A stretch of DNA of 64,000 nucleotides. Origin: Thamnidium elegans (taxonomy: Eukaryota; Mucoromycota; Mucoromycetes; Mucorales; Mucoraceae). The stretch lies in the NCBI GenBank assembly GCA_025201345.1, contig JAIXMG010000009.1:1154869-1218868 (forward strand), read 5' to 3'. Below are positions 12,361 to 23,121 of this stretch, piece by piece; positions within the stretch are counted from its first letter, which is position 1; each line of letters opens with the position of its first letter. A program made the position numbers and the translations under genes. The notes beneath the pieces were generated by a model. That model saw only the letters and a list, made by a program, of their open reading frames with translations. It was not told the DNA's origin and did no database searches.

Positions 12361-12588
12361 GCCTAGCTTATCTTTACCATGAGTTCAATGTACAAGCAGA
12401 CTTTGATGCTGCTGAAAAGTATGCAAAAGATCTTGGTGTATTGTTATGGTCTAGTTCAACTAAGCGTACCATGGTTATCTCTGAAGCGTAAGTAAATTGG
12501 ATATTTATTTTAACTGATACTGACTATATATATTAGTGGTCATGATAATGTTAAAGGTTTCGTTAAAAGAAGATTGCTTCGAAATTAA
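10538..12588 (+). CDS. TFB2: TFIIH core subunit TFB2 (p52/GTF2H4)
   Basis: Eleven exons: 10538-10647, 10714-10818, 10896-11012, 11064-11255, 11319-11496, 11553-11636, 11707-11899, 11969-12147, 12209-12287, 12367-12487 and 12537-12588. Phase closes at every junction; the product is 469 residues, close to human p52 (462). TFB2 is the TFIIH subunit that contacts and stimulates the XPB/Ssl2 ATPase in transcription initiation and nucleotide excision repair. Diagnostic blocks are [20 protein letters not shown] at the N-terminus, [78 protein letters not shown] and the C-terminal clutch region ([28 protein letters not shown]). This is the most intron-dense gene in the window. Confidence 0.95.
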
Positions 12589-13690
12589 TTTTTTTTTTTT
12601 TGATTTGGTATTGTATGGTTATTTCTGACACAAATTGTAAATATATATTCAAAGAATAAACTGTCATTCCTTTTTTTTTTTTTTACGGTGTTAGTGGGAA
12701 AAAAAGGATTTCTGCCTTTTAAAATAAAGTTTTAAGGAAACTTTCACGGCTAATAAAAAAAAACTAGTTGAAAAATATCCCGATTGATTCTTCGTAAGCT
12801 TGAATGCACGTTCATTATGATAACCTTAAATAATTCAATCATTATCTACCAGGTTTTTATTTATTTATTCAGTGTCATCATTGCAATGAATATTTCAAGT
12901 GACAGAGTATATACATATACACACACTTATTGAGTTGTTATGATTATCCAATAAAAAGCTCGGTTTATGTTGGAACCAGTGTTATATACTCAATTTTTCC
13001 TGTGGATCTACTGTTTTTTTTTTTTGGGAGTGTAACCTGATTATAAGGTTGTTTGAATTAATGGAGAAATTCCCCGCCCGGAATAACCCTGCACCCAACG
13101 CATAAAATCGGGGGAACGGTAGATGTGTGTTCAGTACAACGGTTGTTTTCGGTATATATCGAGTTAGAAGTATAGGAAAAAGTTAGTGATAATACATTTG
13201 ATAATCAATTAATATGTATAATTAAACTCAAAGTGTAGAAGTCGGAGAATTTGAAAATATAATTTTCTGTCCTGAAAATGTCCCTTTTAATAAATACCTT
13301 TTTTAGCATTAGTTTATAAATTACAAGAAGTGTTTTTTTTTTGTGGGGTATTTGAGTATATTGGTAGCAATTAGGTTAAATGTCCGTACAAATAGAACTG
13401 CGAATTAAAATTCTTTTTTCCCCACATTTTAAAACAAGTAAACTAAAATGACTACGATAATATGTTGTTATTATACCCATTTTTTTTTCTTTTGGCGCGG
13501 TAAATACAATGATAAATGTATGAAAAGGTTGGGTGCCAGTTTCCCGCTTTTTTTTTTTTCTTTTTTCAATTAAATGTTTACTGGTCCAGTTGTTTTTAAG
13601 CCCTGGGAAATGTTTGACATTCTCCCAGATTTAGACTTCCGCAAAACTTTTTTTTTTTTTATATATATAATGTTCTTCTTTTTTCTTCTT

Positions 13691-13722
<32 letters not shown>

Positions 13723-13755
13723 CTTCTTTATGATTAAAAAACCAACCTATTATAT
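12589..13755. other. Intergenic region; 3' UTR and promoter of the WRKY-like gene
   Basis: No intact gene apart from an upstream ORF (13574-13759) listed separately. It carries T runs, a (TC)n microsatellite (about 13692-13718) and A/T-rich sequence. The 12590-12700 part is likely the TFB2 3' UTR. Confidence 0.5.
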
Positions 13756-13759
13756 ATGA
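13574..13759 (+). other. Upstream ORF overlapping the WRKY-like start codon (ATGA)
   Basis: A 61-codon ORF starts at 13574 and also contains an inner ATG at 13730 giving a nine-residue peptide in the same frame. Both end with the TGA at 13757-13759, which overlaps the main ATG at 13756-13758 as ATGA. The ORF runs through a pyrimidine tract and has no recognisable protein family, so a regulatory uORF is more likely than a functional protein. It could also be chance if transcription begins downstream of 13730. Confidence 0.4.
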
Positions 13760-14969
13760 ATATTAAAACCATCACATCGCCGAAATCTTACAGCAATAGC
13801 TATTTAAATGTTTGCCCTTCAGACGAAGCGGGCCTGTTGAAATATTCTTCTTCACCACCCACATCACGATTAGCGGGTAAACCATCACCTGTCAGATCAC
13901 CATCACCTTTTATGATGTACGCTAATAATAACAACAGTTTGCAACCGTCACATCAAGAAAGTAGTGATAGTGATCTGCAATCTGTAGTTTCGAAATATCA
14001 TGCAAACCCGGAGCTATTGAAACTCATCCTCACTAGCAAAGTGGAAGAAGATAAACGTAGAACGGAAGAAGCTAAATTGAAAGCAAAAGAGCTTGATCTC
14101 TATTTTCAAAAGCAATACGAATATCAACAAGAAACGACGACCAATCGGAAAAGTGTATTGTTTCCAAAGGAACCAGAACTTGTTGAACGACGTAGGCGGT
14201 CTTCGTGCAGTAGCACAAGTAGTAATGGTAGTACAACAGTAAATACAATAGGTGCGGTTGATTCGATTCACCGAAGAATCGCACCCTATTCGATCCCAAG
14301 GCCAATTGCTACTCATCAGAGTACTCTGCCTCGCCGTAATTCTTCCGTTTCGACTGCTTTATTTTCGATTAATAAATTATCTATAAATTCTGCTAATAAT
14401 CAACAACAAAAACTTGCTATGGCTTCATCAGCGCCTTCTACAACAAGTCAATATTTACATTCACAAAGGTAAAAAAAAAAAAATGATCTCACATGACTTT
14501 TTTTAATTTTCTTTTTTGTCAATAAAAGTAGTACTACTCGTTCATCATCAGATAGTAAAATAATCTCACCCGTCATCAAGACATCACGTAGAAGAAGGTC
14601 AATGCAAGCTATAACCAAAATTGTTGAAACAACAGAATTCCCATATGATGATGGCCACTTTTGGAAAAATAATGGTAACACAGTGCAAAAGAAGACAGGT
14701 TGTAAGAGTGTTTATTATAAGTGTGCCAATAGCTGCAAGGTAAAAAAAAAAAAAAAAATCGGATGAATTCGGATACCCGTCCTTTTCCGAACATATGAAA
14801 TTCATGTCCTCCCACCCCCACTATTTTTTTTTTGTGCTAACTAAGTTGTTTTTAGGGTTGTCCTGTCAATAAGACAGTTGTTGAACAATTGGATGGTAGT
14901 TTTATGATCAAATATAGAGGAGATCATATAATTGAATGTTCTCAAGTTGAACATATTAGAGATTTGTAA
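13756..14969 (+). CDS. WRKY/GCM1-like zinc-finger transcription factor
   Basis: Three exons, 13756-14468, 14529-14739 and 14856-14969, encode 345 residues. The first about 255 residues are Ser/Asn/Gln-rich with a charged helical stretch (VEEDKRRTEEAKLKAKELDL). The C-terminus holds a compact domain: YDDGHFWKNNGNTVQKKTG, then YYKC at Cys303, Cys307 and Cys310, a GSFMIKYRGDHI strand with His332, and Cys336. This order (W-K-x-x-G, SVYYKC, second Cys, beta strand, H, final C) is that of the WRKY-GCM1 superfamily, but the plant WRKYGQK core is replaced by FWKNNGN. A nuclear DNA-binding role is inferred from the fold. A basic RRRR cluster (258-261) just before the domain could be a nuclear localisation signal. 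Confidence 0.75.
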
Positions 14970-14995
14970 ATAAGAATAACTGTAACAATAACAAT

Positions 14996-15071
14996 AATAA
15001 TAATAATAATAATAATAATACTGCTTAATTTGTTTGAATACCCTAATACACACACACACACATATATATAT
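14996..15071. repeat. Microsatellites (TAA)n, (CA)n and (TA)n
   Basis: Directly after the WRKY-like stop there is a (TAA)n array (about 14994-15020), then (CA)n (15048-15062) and (TA)n (15062-15074). They lie in the probable 3' UTR. Confidence 0.8.
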
Positions 15072-15131
15072 ATAAAAAGTGGTTCGTTTTATTGTATTAC
15101 CTAATGCAGGAAAAAAAAAATTTTTTTTTTG

Positions 15132-15139
15132 TATAAATA
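15132..15139 (+). promoter_or_regulatory. TATA box of the small orphan gene
   Basis: TATAAATA about 77 bp upstream of the ATG at 15216, followed by a pyrimidine-rich leader and an A tract directly before the start codon. This is the same layout as the other expressed genes in the window. Confidence 0.5.
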
Positions 15140-15215
15140 GCCCAAGACTTTATTTCTTTCCCTCCTTTGTTCTTTCCCTTTCCCATTTTTTAATAATAAT
15201 ACTCATAAAAAAAAA

Positions 15216-15527
15216 ATGGTATTATCATTCGCTCTTCCAAGATTTTCAGGCTCTACATTAGAACCTTCATCGGAGCCAATTATGCTTTATGAACCACAAT
15301 ATTACCAAAAAGGAGCAGGAAGAGCGACACATATTAAATTAATTCCTACAAGACCTACAGCGGCATTGAAGCGTAATTCAAAGCCTCCTCATATAACTAT
15401 CCCTATACCCAAATTTGATGAAATGTATGTGGATGATGAAGAGTTTTCTGCTTGGTCCTATGAAGAAGATAATAACTCTTCAATGTTATGGGACTCAATG
15501 TCATCCGCTAGTTACACACCATTGTAA
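15216..15527 (+). CDS. Small hypothetical protein (103 residues)
   Basis: A single-exon ORF of 103 residues, not recognised. The N-terminal half is hydrophobic to neutral with Pro and Ser (MVLSFALPRFSGS); the middle is basic (KRNSKPPHITIPIPK); the C-terminus is acidic and Ser-rich (DDEEFSAWSYEEDN). There is no signal peptide or membrane segment. Support for it being real comes from a TATA box about 77 bp upstream, a pyrimidine/A-rich leader like its neighbours, and a non-repetitive composition. It could be a Mucoromycota-specific small protein; no function is proposed. Confidence 0.6.
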   Translation: MVLSFALPRFSGSTLEPSSEPIMLYEPQYYQKGAGRATHIKLIPTRPTAALKRNSKPPHITIPIPKFDEMYVDDEEFSAWSYEEDNNSSMLWDSMSSASYTPL

Positions 15528-17455
15528 AATATAACTGGTCGGAATAACAAGAAACTTTATATTTTTTCTCACGATCATCATCTACAAGCAGAATTAAAAA
15601 CTACCAGCATTAATATATATTATTTTTTTTTTTTTACATCCCCGCACAATAAAAAGAATATAACTCTATTATTGTTCTTTTTTTTTTGGCGTGTCCATCT
15701 GTATTTTTTTTTTCTAAGCAGTCGAATGACTTTACAGTTATCTATATTATAGTGAGTTTCGGGAATATCAAGCGCAACCTATGAGAAACTAAATAGATTA
15801 GCCTTTTTTTTCTAACTATTTTCCCAAAGTAACTTTTACCTGGGACCTGTTGGTGCGGAAGTTCCCTAGTACATATCTCTTTATTATTTAAATAGTGATA
15901 CAAATCTTTTTTTTTTCTTTTGATTTCTTCGCACCTCATTATCAAAAGATAGGTTTTTGACCCATCATCTTAAATTCGTATCACGTATTAATTAAAGTTT
16001 GTCGTAAATAGCAGTTAAAAAGTAGCCATTGTTCTCAAAGCACCGACAAAAATAAATAAGCAGGTTCTGATACGAACATGTACATATCTCTCTCTCTCTC
16101 TCTCTTTTCTATCGTTTGGTGTAGTTCCGTCTTCAATGAATATAACGTGGTACAAATACAGGGTGAGTAGACCCCTCGTTATCTATTTAACAAAAAGATG
16201 GAGTGATTCTTTTTTTTTTTTATTATCTAGCACTAAAAGAGAAGGGAAGGGGGGGGGGCATCGCTCGTAATGATCGTAAGAATTAGGGATCTATTTATTT
16301 ATTTGTATTCTAAAGTGGAAGGTTCCGATAGCAGGCTTTACTAGTACCAGGACTAGACCTAAAAAAAAAATATGAGTATACCAGAGATTTAATTCACTTT
16401 CAACAACTTTGTAACAATATATACTATCTGACAACATTATTTCCACACACCCCTCTCACCTGATTACGTCCTGTTTTATTCAAGGTATGTGTGATAGATA
16501 GGGTGCTAGGCTTTTCCTATACCGCGCTTTACCCATGACAAATCTTTCAAATGTGTTTCCAAAGACACTAATGCGTTTATGCATACGTCACTCTACCATT
16601 CTGTTAATAGTTTATATTTAAATTTTTGAATAATCCATGAAAAAAAAAAATGTCTCGGGAATTGACGTAGGTTACTTGAGGGGGGGGGGGCGAACATGAC
16701 TCTCTCCAATAAGAGAAACCGTGAAAAAAAAGATACAAGCAACACCGGTTTTATTGGTGCTTTTCCTTTTTCAAACTTAAACAAGTGTTTCGTAAATAAG
16801 AAACTTGAGAGTAGTCATTAAAAAGTATGATTATAATTTAACTGTCAAACTGAAAAAAAAAAACTTGTTTTGAACATGTGAGGGCCACGACAAATACACG
16901 CTTTTGTTGTAAAAAGAGATCGCGTTTCTTACATGTGATCTCGTCAACTAGAGATAAGCATAGAGCGCTTTTAATTGTCAATAACGTGTTTCATTAAAGA
17001 AGTCATTATTTGTTAGTGTAAAGAGGTTGTTTCATGTTTTTCTTTTTTTTTCTCTCATTTTCTATTGTACGTCCAATGAAGAATATTCTTATTTGTATCG
17101 TGCATAAGCCTTTACCTATATTTATTTGACCTTCTTTAATTTATCTCGTATAAGCTGAATCTTTTGGGGGAGACATATTTAGAATTTATTGTGCATAAAA
17201 AAGTGTTGATGCTCTGTCCGATTATGGTGTCATCCTTAAATATGAGCAGATGACTCTTGAGAATGAGATATATTTTTTTTTCCTTAGCGGTAAGACATAG
17301 ATAGAAAAGATGGCTAATATAACTATAGTTTTTTTTTTCTGAAAACAACATATATGATAAATAATTTTATTACAGAATATATATATACATATATAAAAAA
17401 AAAATAAAGGCAAGATATACAGAAAGGTGAAATCTATTGGCTCCGTATATTAAGT
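15528..17455. other. Intergenic region without recognised genes
   Basis: AT-rich sequence with T runs, a (TC)n tract (about 16087-16106) and two G runs (about 16250-16258 and 16681-16690). Small ORFs on either strand are low-complexity and unconvincing. Confidence 0.5.
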
Positions 17456-17747
17456 TTACTTTTTACGTTCAAAGTAAGGTGAATTGTTCATAAAAGTTAC
17501 GCTGGAATCAACAACCCATTCACCAATATCAAGGTATTTGTTGACATATTTACGTACATCCTCGTTTTCGATTTGACTTGTTGCAGGTCTAATGTTAAAA
17601 AGAAAAAAAAAAGAGAGAATGAGATGAACGTGTTTTAAAATATGTAAAAGTATAACTTTACTGTAATCCCGAATTTCTCTTAACACCAGCAAGAACTGCA
17701 GAAATAAGAACAGCATCTGCTGTGAAATGGAACAAGCGACCCCACAT
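17456..17747 (-). CDS. DUF1748-family small protein
   Basis: Two exons on the minus strand, 17747-17662 and 17588-17456, give 72 residues. The sequence starts MWGRLFHFTADAVLISAVLA, continues with GVKRNSGLQP across the intron and ends YLDIGEWVVDSSVTFMNNSP then YFERKK. This matches the short fungal DUF1748 family, whose members have one N-terminal hydrophobic helix and a conserved VRKYxxKYLxxGEWVxD block. Yeast members are small mitochondria-associated proteins as far as I recall; the role here is unknown. Size and both ends fit the family. Confidence 0.85.
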
Positions 17748-18713
17748 GGTATTGAAAGTATAAAGTAATAAATAACCCTTCTTTTTTTTTTATTATTATT
17801 ATTTCAAAGCTGGGAGATCCAAAATATACTTTGAACAGCAGTCAATTAAAAAATAATTTGATAAAAATTATTTTTTAATATGCACTGCCAATGCACATAA
17901 GGAAGGTAGCAGTTTTAACAGTGAATGAAGAAGTGATTTCGTTAAACAAAATTGTTGTTAAGCCAGAGATGTCAATAAAAGTTAACGCAGAAAGGGTCTT
18001 CCCTTTATATCGAACAGTGGACGGGATAATTAGATAATTTATCAGAAAGTGTCCCAGTATTTGCCGACTATGTAAAAGACCTGCACTATTCTTCTTATAA
18101 ATACAGACAGGTTTTCTGTTGTAATTAGATATCTACGCTCCTTTCTACATTACTAGTCCCTTTCCTCTCTTTCTTCGCTCAGTCATCCACAAGTCCTTTT
18201 TAGTATCGCTTCGGATGGCCAAATTAAAAGTATACATGTACATAGGGTCTGCAAGGATATACAGTAACAACTGCCGTAAATTAAAATATTTTTATACTTG
18301 GATACACAAATCAAACTTTAATACAGAACATTGGCTTGTTTACAGTTAGACATACTTCTACGCATGTATACTTTCACCACTTACACCGCTTACCACTTAT
18401 GCCACTTACACCACCAACTGTTCCGACCATGTTATCGCTCGTGTCTACCGCAATATGCGTCTCCTTCACCGGACGACAAGCTTAAATTATTCGTTTCCTT
18501 CATTCGGTCTCTTCATTCTGTCTACCTCTTCATTCTGTCTGTCCCTTTTGCTATTTTTATTTTCTACTAATTTTTCGGACTATTCCCCACCCCTCAAAAA
18601 GTGACGAATACAAGTGTACCATTTTCCCTTCCACCTTGGAAATAAAGCAGTACTTTTTTTTCCCGTTACTTTTTTTTTTTTTTTTTTTCCTTTCATTTTT
18701 TTTTCTCTAAAAT
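17748..18713. other. Intergenic region between the DUF1748 and NASP-like genes
   Basis: Divergent promoter region. It contains a TATA-like site with the sequence TATAAATACAGACAG at 18096-18110, also seen in near-identical form at 29783. Pyrimidine-rich stretches and a T run lie before the NASP-like start. The 79-codon ORF at 18331 has no protein-like character. Confidence 0.45.
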
Positions 18714-20037
18714 ATGTCAGACAAAGAACAAAAGGCTAAAACTCTTTACGAAGAAGGAAAACTTGCCTTCTCAAAGGGAGAATATAGTTCTAGTATCGCT
18801 AAACTTGGAGAGGCTTGTCAATTATTGTAAGTTGACACTCTAAAAACTGAAAAAAAAGTTTTTTTTTTTTTTTTTTCGTTAACCAATTGTTTTTATTAAA
18901 GAGACGAACTTAATGGCGTCCTTGCTCCTGCTAATGGTGATGCTTTCTTTCTCTATGGTGAAGCTTTACTTCAGTATGCTATTCAACAAAATACTGTGCT
19001 TGGTCAATCAGCCCAAGCTTCTGCAGAAGCCGTTGAAGAACAACAAGAGATTGAAAAGGAAGAACAAGGTAGTTCACAGCACACAAAAAAAAAAAAAGAA
19101 GCGTGTAAAAAAAAAAAAAACTTACAAAAATTATTTGTTCTAGTTGAATCTAGTAATCCTTTATTCCAGTTAGGTGCTATGCCAGATTTTACCACCAAGG
19201 TCGAAACTGCAGTTGAAGAAGAAGATGATGATGCAGAGGAAGCAGAGGAAGCAGAGGCATCAGATGATGATTTTGAAACTGCTTGGGATATTTTAGATAT
19301 TGCTCGCGTTATTTTTGAAAAGGGAGAAGATAAAAATACTCAATTGAAGTTGGCAGATGTTCATTTATGCTTGGGTGATGTATCACTTGAAACAGGTAAT
19401 ATAACCTTTTTTTTTTTTTTTCTCTTAAAAAAAAAATATCTTTAAAACTTATTTCCAATCCCTGTAGAAAAATTCAATGAGGCCTTGACAGATTACGAAA
19501 AAGCAATTGAAATTAAAAAATCTGTATTAGAAGAAGACAACCGAGAATTAGCTGAGGCACATTATAAGTATGCTCTTGCACTTGAATTCTCTTCCGATAA
19601 AGCAAATCAAGCTCTTCCTGAATTGCAAAAGGCTGTTGCCGTTTTAAAAAAGAGAATTGAAACATTAGAGGCTGGTGAGGGTAAAGGAAAAGGAAAGCAA
19701 GCATCCGATTTAAGTAAAAAGGCATTGGATGAAATTGCTGAAATTAAAGAAATTATACCTGATATGGAACTCAAGGTAATATAGCAATCATCGGATAGGG
19801 GATACATTAGATTAAAAAGATATATGCAAATAGATCGAAGAACTTTCCAACAGACAAGCTACTGAAAAGGAAGCAGAAACATTATTAAAAGCTATGTTGG
19901 GTATGGGAGATGGCAATAAACCGATGCAAATTTCAGACGCTACACCAGTTAATGATTTATCTACACTCGTAAAGCGTAAAGTAAAAGAAGTTGTTAAAGA
20001 AGAAGAAGCTAAAGATAAAAAGCAAAAATTGGAGTAA
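18714..20037 (+). CDS. NASP: NASP/Sim3/Hif1-type histone chaperone
   Basis: Five exons: 18714-18826, 18902-19068, 19144-19395, 19468-19775 and 19834-20037, giving 347 residues. The protein starts with a TPR (KAKTLYEEGKLAFSKGEYSS) and continues with the SHNi-TPR pattern: NPLFQLGAMPDFTTKVETAV, then a long acidic block (EEEDDDAEEAEEAEASDDD) that interrupts a TPR, then LKLADVHLCLGDVSLETEKF and ALTDYEKAIEIKKSVLEEDN. The interrupted TPR with an acidic insert is the hallmark of this family, which binds H3 (including CENP-A in fission yeast Sim3) and H1. The C-terminal about 50 residues are Lys/Glu-rich (KVKEVVKEEEAKDKKQKLE), a likely nuclear localisation region. Confidence 0.92.
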
Positions 20038-20619
20038 AATATATCTTTTTCTAGTGTGTATATATTTTAAACGTGTTCTTTTTTTTTTTTTTTTTTTTTT
20101 TATACACATATGTTAAGCATACCGAAATAAAAAAAGAAATGACATGCAATATCAAATTTGTATGCTCTTATTTATAACATTTGCAGCCATATAAATAAAC
20201 CTGGGTTTAACGATGACTATCCAGACGTTCCAAAGAAGTATCGACTTTAACGTGCTTTTTTTTTTTTAAGCGGCTATATCTTTTTTTTTTTTTTAGTAGC
20301 ACCACTTTGTTGCAAAAGACTATGGTACAGAGCCTTTGGAGATATGATATAATTCTCGATCAATATTGCTTTTTAATACTACATTTTTTTAATAAAAAAA
20401 ATTAGTATATAGCGTTATGGTATAACGTAGTATATAGCAGAGCCTAACTGAACCGTCTTTATATCAAAAAGAAATGGCTATAGTTTTTCAATGCATCAAA
20501 AACAAACATCGGAGTTGTAAACGTTTTGGGCAGTGGCGGTAGTTTGGCTCAGAGGGTTGATGAAGGAGAGGCAACTGGGAAAACCGAAATTTCCTTCTCT
20601 TATATTCCACTTATTAAGC
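20038..20619. promoter_or_regulatory. Promoter region of the eL27 gene, with a repeat-flanked palindrome
   Basis: Holds the NASP-like 3' UTR and the eL27 promoter. At 20403-20438 two direct copies of TAGTATATAGC flank the perfect inverted repeat CGTTAT-GGT-ATAACG, about 190-215 bp upstream of the eL27 ATG. No ORF is seen. Confidence 0.4.
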
Positions 20620-21354
20620 ATGGTTAAATTCATCAAAGCCGGAAAGGTAATGCATCAAATCGTTATTAGCAATAGATACGGGATGGATGATAAAGAGAGA
20701 TAAAATATTAGATGGATGGATGGATTAAAAAAAAAAAAAAAGAGCAATATAAAAAAAAAGAGGATTTTTTTTTTTTTAGAATGAATTGTAATTCTCATGT
20801 CAACATGTTATTATTCATTTCTATAGGTCGTTGTGATCCTCCAGGGCCGTTATGCTGGCAAGAAGGCCGTTGTCGTTCGTAGTATGTAGATTTAATGTTG
20901 TTGAAACGCGCGTTGCTGTTTTAACTAATTCGTTTTTTTTTAAAAAATAATAGACCATGATGAAGGAACCAAGGATAGACCCTATGGTTATGCCGTCGTC
21001 GCTGGTGTCGAACGTTCTCCCCTCAAGGTCACCAAGGCCATGGGTAAGAAGAAGACTGCCAAGCGTTCCAAGGTTAAGCCTTTCGTTAAGATTGTCAACT
21101 ACAACCATATGATGCCCACTCGGTAAGAAAATACATGTATTTTTTTTTCATAATAACCTTTGATACTTATTTTTCTCTTTATAAAAAAAAAAAGTTATGG
21201 TTTGGAATTAGAACAAATCAAGGGTACCGTCTCTGCTGAAACTTTCAAGGAACCTACTCAACGTGAAGATTCCAAGAAGGTCATCAAGAAGCTCTTCGAA
21301 GAACGTTATCAAACCGGTAAGAACAAGTGGTTCTTCAGCAAGCTTAGATTCTAA
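20620..21354 (+). CDS. RPL27: 60S ribosomal protein eL27
   Basis: Four exons, 20620-20646, 20827-20881, 20954-21122 and 21195-21354, give 136 residues, the canonical eL27 length. The sequence opens [20 protein letters not shown] and KKAVVVRNHDEGT (KOW-type fold), continues [20 protein letters not shown] and [20 protein letters not shown], and ends [12 protein letters not shown]. It is a component of the cytosolic large ribosomal subunit. The first coding exon is only nine codons, as is common in fungal ribosomal protein genes. Codon use is more C-rich at third positions than in neighbouring genes, as expected for high expression. Confidence 0.98.
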
Positions 21355-23121
21355 GCTAGTTTTTTTGACTTGTTTTTTACTACAATAATAATTCAAAATG
21401 ATTAGAAAAAAAAAAAAAAAAGACCAGTTTTCATTGTATTGTTGGGGGGGTTTTCTGTATGTGTTTATGAGAGGGATTGTCTTTTATATGCTTAATGCAT
21501 GAGTAATATGTGCTGTCGATTTAATATTAGAGACATTTATCTTTGTAGAGTCTTTTTTTTGTAGTAATTATGCAGCTTTATTGATGGGCTCGATACAAAT
21601 TATTGGAAAATAGTTAACGTGTTGGTTATAACATTTATGTCGAACTGAACTTTCCTTAAAGGGGCGAAAATCAATTGCTTATACTGTTTTTAAAACAAAT
21701 CAGATAAGATGCTACGTAGTGTTGGGCTGAGATCGATTGAGGGAATAATAGAGCGGATATAGATAATATGGGGGTTATTAGATGTCTAGCTAAAATGATT
21801 CAAATAATTAAATAAGCAGATCGATAAGCTGTTATCGATGGTTATATCAATAAAATGTAATTTGTTTGATTCCAACTCTAAAAGTTATATGTTTCTAAAT
21901 ACTAGGATAACTTAAACTAAAAGCTTCATAAATAAGATTATATAAAATTACAGAAAGGGTTGTTTTATTATATAGAATAAGCTAGATTTTCTATATATTG
22001 CTAAGGTTTTTATAGCTCCGTCTGAAGAGCACGAGCTTCACCACAGTTACCGTCTTTGGGATATCAGTTACAATGCTTTAAATTCAGACAAATAATCCTC
22101 CCCCAAAATATTATTAATATTTCTCATAATTATACTTTATTTATAAATGGGGTTGTTACTATCAGAACCGAACAAGTACTTTTTGTTTATATATGTCGGA
22201 TAAAATCTCGAAGAAATCGCAACCACAGAAAGCGGTTCAACACTAAAACTCAATAGTGTGGTCATTTCCTTTTTGTTAAGTTAAGAAAGTTAAGGTAAGA
22301 TTAAGAAAGTTGAGATGAATAAAATAAAAAATATAATATAGTATCCCGCCATCTTTTCTATTACTTCAGGCGTGTTACTTTTGAAAAACTTAATTCTACG
22401 ATCAAGTTTCCGTTAATTACCGTATGGATATTAAAACATGAATAAATATTAACATGCTGTTTTCTGCTCCTGCGTCTTGTACTGGCTCCCTGTAAACTCA
22501 ATTGACTAGTCTCATTAACCGAGGAAAGTTTGTCTTGATTTTTTAAAATATTCTAGCCAAAGATTTGAAAAATGTCGCTGTATCTTGGTGTGCGAAGTAA
22601 AACAAGTTTTTCATATTCATACAATTCGCTGTCATTGGCGTAACGAATCTCGTTAAGAGTAGAACTGTGTTCTTTAATAATTAGCGTTATCGATTTTTCT
22701 ATGATATGAAGAACTTATTTACGCTGCGTAAAACCTTGCTCAAATCCTAACCTTTATTGTCTACAGACAATTCAGTGTGGAAACTTTTAATTATATCCTG
22801 AAAAATAAAATATCTAGATAAGTAGTTACATATATATATATATTAGCAATACATACACTCAAAGGGGGGATGTTGAGCGCTAGAATCAAGACTGCTTTTA
22901 GCCTGTTTTTGATATGTCGTGGAACTTGACTGGTTTATTTAACAACTTGCGTTAAGCATTTGTATACAGATGATTGTATGTACAACTCTTGCTATGTTGA
23001 CGTTAAAAGTACGGCCAATCGCAAGGGAAAAAAAAGCTTATGTGGTCCCCGCGCAGGTGGCTTTTTTTAGGACGCAGCATTAAAAATATTTTCCCTCTTC
23101 ACGTTTTTTACATAATAAAAA
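21355..23121. other. Intergenic region with possible coding relics
   Basis: No intact gene. Two segments look like eroded coding sequence: on the plus strand near 22015-22090 (HELHHSYRLWDISYN, ending at a stop), and on the minus strand from about 22716 to 22553 an open stretch of 54 codons without an ATG (for example NEIRYANDSELYEYEKLVLL). The last about 100 bases form the RRP36 promoter. Confidence 0.4.
22553..22716 (-). pseudogene. Possible eroded coding fragment, unknown family
   Basis: The minus strand is open for about 54 codons between a TAA and a TAG, with no ATG near its beginning and a protein-like composition (STLNEIRYANDSELYEYEKL). No flanking exon was found. It may be a remnant of a gene or transposon, or chance in AT-rich DNA. 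Confidence 0.25.

Noticed and set aside
18331..18570. 79-codon ORF upstream of the NASP-like gene
   Set aside because: Tyr/His/Leu/Phe-rich low-complexity reading of pyrimidine-rich promoter DNA, without a family or intron evidence.
22056..22256. 66-codon plus-strand ORF as a gene
   Set aside because: No promoter features, no family and AT-driven composition; mentioned only as part of an intergenic region with possible relics.
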